DNA from: Fusobacteriota bacterium
Lineage (GTDB): Bacteria; Fusobacteriota; Fusobacteriia; Fusobacteriales; Fusobacteriaceae
Reading direction: 5' to 3'
Length of the DNA stretch: 7,825 nt
Assembly: GCA_023389595.1 (NCBI GenBank)
Contig: JAEWEF010000066.1
Location: 1 to 7,825, forward strand
The translations under genes were made by a program, and so were the position numbers. Below the pieces are notes generated by a model, which was not told where the DNA came from, ran no database searches, and saw only the letters and a list, made by a program, of their open reading frames with translations. Each line of letters opens with the position of its first letter. Within the stretch, counting starts at the first letter, position 1. Of this stretch, positions 6,517 to 7,825 are shown piece after piece.

Positions 6517-7794
6517 ATGGCAGGATATGTTGTAGTTGGTACACAATGGGGTGATGAAGGTAAAGGTAAAATAATAGATGTTTTGGCTGACAAAGCTGAT
6601 TATGTTGTTAGATTTCAAGGAGGAAATAACGCTGGACATACTGTTGTTGTAAATGGAGAAAAATTTATTTTAAAACTTTTGCCGTCAGGAGTTTTACACG
6701 GAGGTACTTGTATTATAGGTCCTGGTGTTGTTGTAGATCCTAAAGTTTTTTTATCTGAAATAGAAGAATTAGAAAAAAGAGGAGCAAAAACTGACCATGT
6801 AATAATTAGTGATAGGGCTCATGTTATTATGCCATATCACATAAAACTTGATGAAATTCGTGAGAGTATTGAAGACAGAGTAAAAATTGGAACAACTAAA
6901 AAAGGGATAGGCCCTTGTTATTCTGATAAAATTTCTAGAGATGGAATTAGAATGGTTGATCTTTTAAATTTAAATCAATTTGCAGAAAAATTAAAATTAA
7001 ATTTAAAAGAAAAAAATGAAATATTTACAAAAATTTATGGGTTAGAACCTATGAATTTTGAACAAATTTTTGAAGAGTACAAAATTTATATTGAAAAAAT
7101 TAAACATAGGATTGTAGATACAATACCTATCGTTAACGAAGCTTTAGATAATAACAAATTTGTTTTGTTTGAAGGTGCTCAAGCAATGATGCTTGATATA
7201 AACTATGGAACATATCCTTACGTAACTTCTTCATCTCCTACTTTAGGTGGAGTTACAACTGGGGCTGGAGTTTCTCCAAGAAAAATAGATAAAGGTATAG
7301 GAGTTATGAAAGCTTACACTACAAGAGTTGGTGAGGGGCCTTTTGTTACTGAATTTCTAGACGAGTTTGGAGATGAAATAAGAGAAAAAGGATATGAATA
7401 TGGTGCAGTTACAGGTAGACCTAGAAGATGTGGTTGGCTAGACTTGGTGGTTGGAAGACATGCCACAGAAATAAACGGACTAACAGACATAGTAATAACT
7501 AAAATAGATGTGTTGAGTGGTATAGATAAATTAAAAATATGTACTGCATATAATATAGACGGAAAAATACATAAATACTTCCCTTCAGATACAGAACTTC
7601 TTTATAAAGCTAAACCTGTATACGAAGAACTTGATGGATGGAATGAAGATATAACAAACGTAAGAAATTATGAAGATCTTCCCGAAAATTGTAAAAAGTA
7701 TATTAAAAGAATAGAAGATATTTTAAAATGTAAAGTATCTGTAGTTTCTGTTGGACCCGAAAGAAGACAAAACATACATATAAACGAGATTTAG
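6517..7794 (+). CDS. purA: Adenylosuccinate synthetase
   Basis: PurA joins IMP and aspartate using GTP to form adenylosuccinate, the first step from IMP to AMP. The 425-residue product is the normal bacterial length (E. coli about 432). It opens with GTQWGDEGKGK (8-18), containing the catalytic D13, and has GGNNAGHT (35-42) with the catalytic H41. GTTKKGIGPCYSDK lies at 125-138, the IMP-binding FEGAQAMMLDINYGTYP at 218-234, YTTRVGEGPFVTE at 267-279 and the GTP-proximal TGRPRRCGWLD at 299-309. The guanine-recognition region TKIDVLSG is at 328-335. Relative to the common GAQGxxLDIDHGTYPFVTSSN, this protein has A for the second G, N-Y for D-H and SSS for SSN, probably lineage-specific. It is the last recognisable gene of the operon. 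No terminator is visible in the 31 bases left after its stop, so transcription may continue beyond the window. Confidence 0.97.
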   Translation: MAGYVVVGTQWGDEGKGKIIDVLADKADYVVRFQGGNNAGHTVVVNGEKFILKLLPSGVLHGGTCIIGPGVVVDPKVFLSEIEELEKRGAKTDHVIISDRAHVIMPYHIKLDEIRESIEDRVKIGTTKKGIGPCYSDKISRDGIRMVDLLNLNQFAEKLKLNLKEKNEIFTKIYGLEPMNFEQIFEEYKIYIEKIKHRIVDTIPIVNEALDNNKFVLFEGAQAMMLDINYGTYPYVTSSSPTLGGVTTGAGVSPRKIDKGIGVMKAYTTRVGEGPFVTEFLDEFGDEIREKGYEYGAVTGRPRRCGWLDLVVGRHATEINGLTDIVITKIDVLSGIDKLKICTAYNIDGKIHKYFPSDTELLYKAKPVYEELDGWNEDITNVRNYEDLPENCKKYIKRIEDILKCKVSVVSVGPERRQNIHINEI

Positions 7795-7825
7795 ATATAT
7801 ATTTTTTATGATGAATTTACAACAA

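Noticed and set aside
7795..7825. Start of another gene or a terminator after purA
   Set aside because: Only 31 bases remain; they contain ATGATGAA but no Shine-Dalgarno and no hairpin, so nothing can be supported.

Overview
The window is a very AT-rich chromosomal segment from a fermentative anaerobe. Arginine is written almost only as AGA, the intergenic DNA is dominated by A and T runs, and all seven protein genes plus one tRNA lie on the + strand. The protein sequences and the order ymdB-prmA-cmk-trmB-purA fit a member of the Fusobacteriota (Fusobacterium/Leptotrichia/Sneathia-like). This placement is my inference from sequence character; a low-GC Firmicute or Mycoplasma-like relative cannot be fully excluded without a search.

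Region 1 (1-3060) is the anaerobic pyruvate-cleavage pair. pflB (pyruvate formate-lyase) is followed by pflA (its radical-SAM activase). A perfect 11-bp stem-loop between them probably reduces pflA expression relative to pflB. An 18-bp sequence just upstream of pflB resembles a Rex (NADH-sensing repressor) operator.

Region 2 (3061-3405) is non-coding for protein. It holds a possible weak terminator after pflA, a near-consensus promoter with an extended -10, a tRNA-Arg(ACG) gene with encoded CCA, and a strongly symmetrical terminator hairpin. These are followed by a second perfect palindrome that abuts another extended -10 promoter, and then a leader of about 95 nt.

Region 3 (3406-7794) is a compact housekeeping operon: ymdB (metallophosphoesterase), prmA (ribosomal protein L11 methyltransferase), cmk (CMP kinase), trmB (tRNA m7G46 methyltransferase) and purA (adenylosuccinate synthetase). 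ymdB/prmA overlap by 4 nt and cmk/trmB by 14 nt; prmA and cmk are separated by 12 nt, and purA has its own strong ribosome-binding site. The operon mixes translation/RNA maintenance with nucleotide supply. All protein genes look intact.

I see no mobile element, CRISPR array, toxin-antitoxin, defence system or other undescribed multigene system here. The points worth a second look are regulatory structures and a few substitutions in conserved motifs of trmB, cmk and purA.
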